From positions 62,001 through 126,000 of the forward strand of contig NZ_FNJV01000013.1 of the NCBI RefSeq assembly GCF_900103125.1: a stretch of DNA of 64,000 bases, in the 5' to 3' direction. Under the pieces are notes generated by a model. That model was not told the origin of the DNA. It did no database searches and saw only the letters and a list, made by a program, of their open reading frames with translations. Position numbers and translations under genes: made by a program. Every line of letters starts with the position of its first letter. Within the stretch, counting starts at the first letter, position 1. This DNA comes from Mucilaginibacter sp. OK268 (GTDB taxonomy: Bacteria; Bacteroidota; Bacteroidia; Sphingobacteriales; Sphingobacteriaceae). Positions 62,446 through 64,000 of this stretch are shown here, piece by piece.

Positions 62446-62781
62446 TTACCCACCCGCCTTTTTTGCCTTGTATCCATCGGTTTGCAACAGGGTTAAAATT
62501 TTATCTCTGAAATCGCCCTGTATCAGTATTTCACCATCCTTTACCGAACCGCCTACCCCACATTTTGTTTTTAATTTCTTGCCAATAAGCTCCAGATCGG
62601 CATCGGTACCCACAAAGCCGGTAACACGGGTAACCAGTTTACTGCCACCCTTGCGGTCGAGATAAATTTTAAGGTTTTGCTGCTGCGGGGGTAGTGTTTG
62701 TGCAGCTTGCCCCCCGTTTTCCTGGTATTGAAAATCAGGATCGGTAGAATATACTACCCCGGTGAAATTCTTTTTAGCCAT
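62446..62781 (-). CDS. Translation initiation factor SUI1/eIF1-like protein (YciH type)
   Basis: From the ATG at 62781 the protein has 111 residues, with KIYLDRKGGSKLVTRVTGF, KTKCGVGGSVKDGEILIQGDFRDKIL typical of the SUI1 fold. Bacterial YciH-type proteins bind the small ribosomal subunit and can block improper initiation. The frame is open 25 codons further upstream to 62856, but these residues (MWCGCLISGIPF) are not family-like. Confidence 0.93.
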   Translation of the reverse strand: MAKKNFTGVVYSTDPDFQYQENGGQAAQTLPPQQQNLKIYLDRKGGSKLVTRVTGFVGTDADLELIGKKLKTKCGVGGSVKDGEILIQGDFRDKILTLLQTDGYKAKKAGG

Positions 62782-62871
62782 AACTTTTTTTTGAAGCGAG
62801 AGTGAGGAGCCAGTTGCCAGGAACGGAATACCCGAAATCAGGCACCCGCACCACACACCCGCTCACTTTAC

Positions 62872-63762
62872 TTAATTCTTTTTATATGTTGGGCCCACAA
62901 TAACTTTTAACGAATTGGGCACTATATTAATATGTATAGCAGTACCCATTACCTGCGGTTCACCGTCAAGGTGTATAGGGCCTTCGGTTTGGCGGGTTAC
63001 GTTAATTTGCTTACCGCGTATAATTTCCACATAACTCGTGCTCTCGGATGTTTTGGTAAGCATCCTGATACCCATTTCCGGGAAACGCCACAGCGGGAAC
63101 TTCCTGATCAGGCAAATATCAAGCAACCCGTCCTGAACCGATGCATTGGGCGATATATGCGCGTCGTTACCGTATTGCGATGAATTGGCTATGCTGAGCA
63201 TAAATGCTTTACGCTCGTAAACCTTGCCGTCAATCTCCAACTGGTATTCTTGCTCATTATAGGTGGCTATCTCCTGCATAGATGATTTAACATAGGATAT
63301 AAAGCCGCGCTTTTTTCCGTGCGAAAACACCTCACTGATATGGGCATCAAAACCCATACCCGCCATATTAAAAAATGGCTGCCCGTTCACCGTACCCGAA
63401 TCAATGCTTTCTGCATGGCCTTTTACAAGGGTTTGTATAGCCTGGTTGGGGTTCATGGGAATACCTAAAAAACGAGCCAGGCCATTGCCCGATCCGTAAG
63501 GCACTATACCCAGGGCCGTATCGCTCCCTACAATGGCCGATGCTATTTCATTTACCGTACCATCGCCGCCAACAGCCACAATAATATCGTACTTGCCTAC
63601 AGCCTCCAACGCAATGATGCGCGCGTGTGATACGCCATCGCTAAATACAATGGTTGCATCAAACACCGCTTTATCAAGGTTTTGATCTATCAGCTCAGGC
63701 ACCCCGTCCTTCTTCTTCCCACCCGATATGGGGTTTATTATAAATAACGCTTTACGTTTCAA
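62872..63762 (-). CDS. Diacylglycerol/sphingosine kinase-like lipid kinase (YegS/DgkB type)
   Basis: The 296-residue protein has FIINPISGG near the start, VGGDGTVNEIASAIVGS (catalytic loop) and IVPYGSGNGLARFLGIP, the DAGK-cat motifs. It probably phosphorylates a lipid such as diacylglycerol or a long-chain base; sphingolipid-making Bacteroidota make the latter attractive, but that is inference. It has no membrane span. It lies 90 bases before the SUI1 gene on the same strand. Confidence 0.93.
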   Translation of the reverse strand: MKRKALFIINPISGGKKKDGVPELIDQNLDKAVFDATIVFSDGVSHARIIALEAVGKYDIIVAVGGDGTVNEIASAIVGSDTALGIVPYGSGNGLARFLGIPMNPNQAIQTLVKGHAESIDSGTVNGQPFFNMAGMGFDAHISEVFSHGKKRGFISYVKSSMQEIATYNEQEYQLEIDGKVYERKAFMLSIANSSQYGNDAHISPNASVQDGLLDICLIRKFPLWRFPEMGIRMLTKTSESTSYVEIIRGKQINVTRQTEGPIHLDGEPQVMGTAIHINIVPNSLKVIVGPTYKKN

Positions 63763-64000
63763 TTATATGTATTATTTCAGCTTCAAAAACTCTAAACTCT
63801 AAATCCGAAATTCTAATCCGAAATGTCGAAGACTTCTTGAACACCATTAAAAACAATTAATAGTGAAAAATCGAACATCCGAAACGGCAACGCCCTCAAC
63901 GGAGTTAATCCGAAATCAAAATGAATTCAAAATCAAGAATTTCAGCCCCCAAAAGTAAATGTATTTTCGGCTTTGTGAAATTTGTTTTATTTTTGCCACC
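63763..64000. repeat. Phrase repeats and edge sequence after the lipid-kinase start
   Basis: AAACTCTAAACTCTAAATCCG, AAATTCTAATCCG, AACATCCG and TTAATCCG words run through 63785-63918. The last bases hold TATTTTTG (63988-63995), a -7-like box for a plus-strand gene beyond the window, but no partner is clear. Confidence 0.4.

Noticed and set aside
62782..62856. N-terminal extension of the SUI1 protein
   Set aside because: The extra 25 residues (Cys-rich, hydrophobic) are not seen in the family.
63972..63995. Full plus-strand promoter at the window end
   Set aside because: The -7 box is good, but the nearest TTTG is only 12 bases away, too close for the usual spacing.

Overview
The window looks like chromosome from a Bacteroidota member, most likely a Sphingobacteriaceae such as Mucilaginibacter or Pedobacter. 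Supporting signs are a SusC/SusD pair, the type IX secretion and gliding genes porV and gldJ, a full 14-gene nuo operon with a short NuoG, DUF4293, DUF3098 and DUF4159 proteins, an elongated SecA, a Bacteroidota-type promoter (TTG, 20 bp, TAnnTTTG) and start codons without clear Shine-Dalgarno sequences. I see no tRNA, rRNA, CRISPR array, prophage or standard insertion sequence.

Layout. 1-3.4 kb: the 3' part of an AraC-type regulator, a secreted protein of unknown function, an M20 amidohydrolase and a SPOR protein. 3.6-15.4 kb: a minus-strand housekeeping run of ABC exporter, ftsX, DUF3098, uppP, truB, a GIY-YIG nuclease ORF, ribF and secA, with truA upstream. 15.7-23.2 kb: small secreted and membrane proteins, a DEAD-box helicase, gpsA, an ATP-grasp-like protein and an unlisted 53-residue Cys-rich membrane protein. 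23.3-28.9 kb: a three-domain glycan enzyme (GH18-like, NodB deacetylase, GT2 synthase) and a GH29 fucosidase. 28.9-32.4 kb: ispF, porV and gldJ. 32.8-37.2 kb: the SusC/SusD pair. 37.4-42.0 kb: a biotin carrier protein, DUF4159, rsmE, CorC-like protein, ppa and DedA. 42.1-56.1 kb: nuoA to nuoN. 56.2-62.0 kb: exbB-exbD-exbD-tonB, a small membrane protein, a PstS-like lipoprotein and a TPR protein. 62.4-63.8 kb: an eIF1/SUI1-like factor and a lipid kinase.

How the genes work together. Several clusters concern the envelope: proton-driven NADH dehydrogenase, the TonB/ExbB/ExbD energy-coupling system, the TonB-dependent SusC/D importer, SecA export, PorV/GldJ type IX secretion, and lipid carrier recycling by UppP. 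The TonB operon could energise the SusC receptor.

The most unusual layer is non-coding. Gaps are filled with small dyad repeats of at least three kinds. (1) GTCAT-NN elements, whose stem dinucleotides change together on both sides from copy to copy. (2) CCCCTC/GAGGGG elements. (3) 'Phrase' repeats, short words repeated with variation and then inverted. Some repeats lie inside proteins: within TruA, at its C-terminus, at the N-terminus of the ABC exporter and at the end of a 77-residue ORF. Two small ORFs that interrupt otherwise conserved gene orders, a GIY-YIG nuclease and a frameshifted four-helix-bundle (S23/Avd-like) protein, are each bracketed by inverted repeats, which suggests repeat-associated mobile units.
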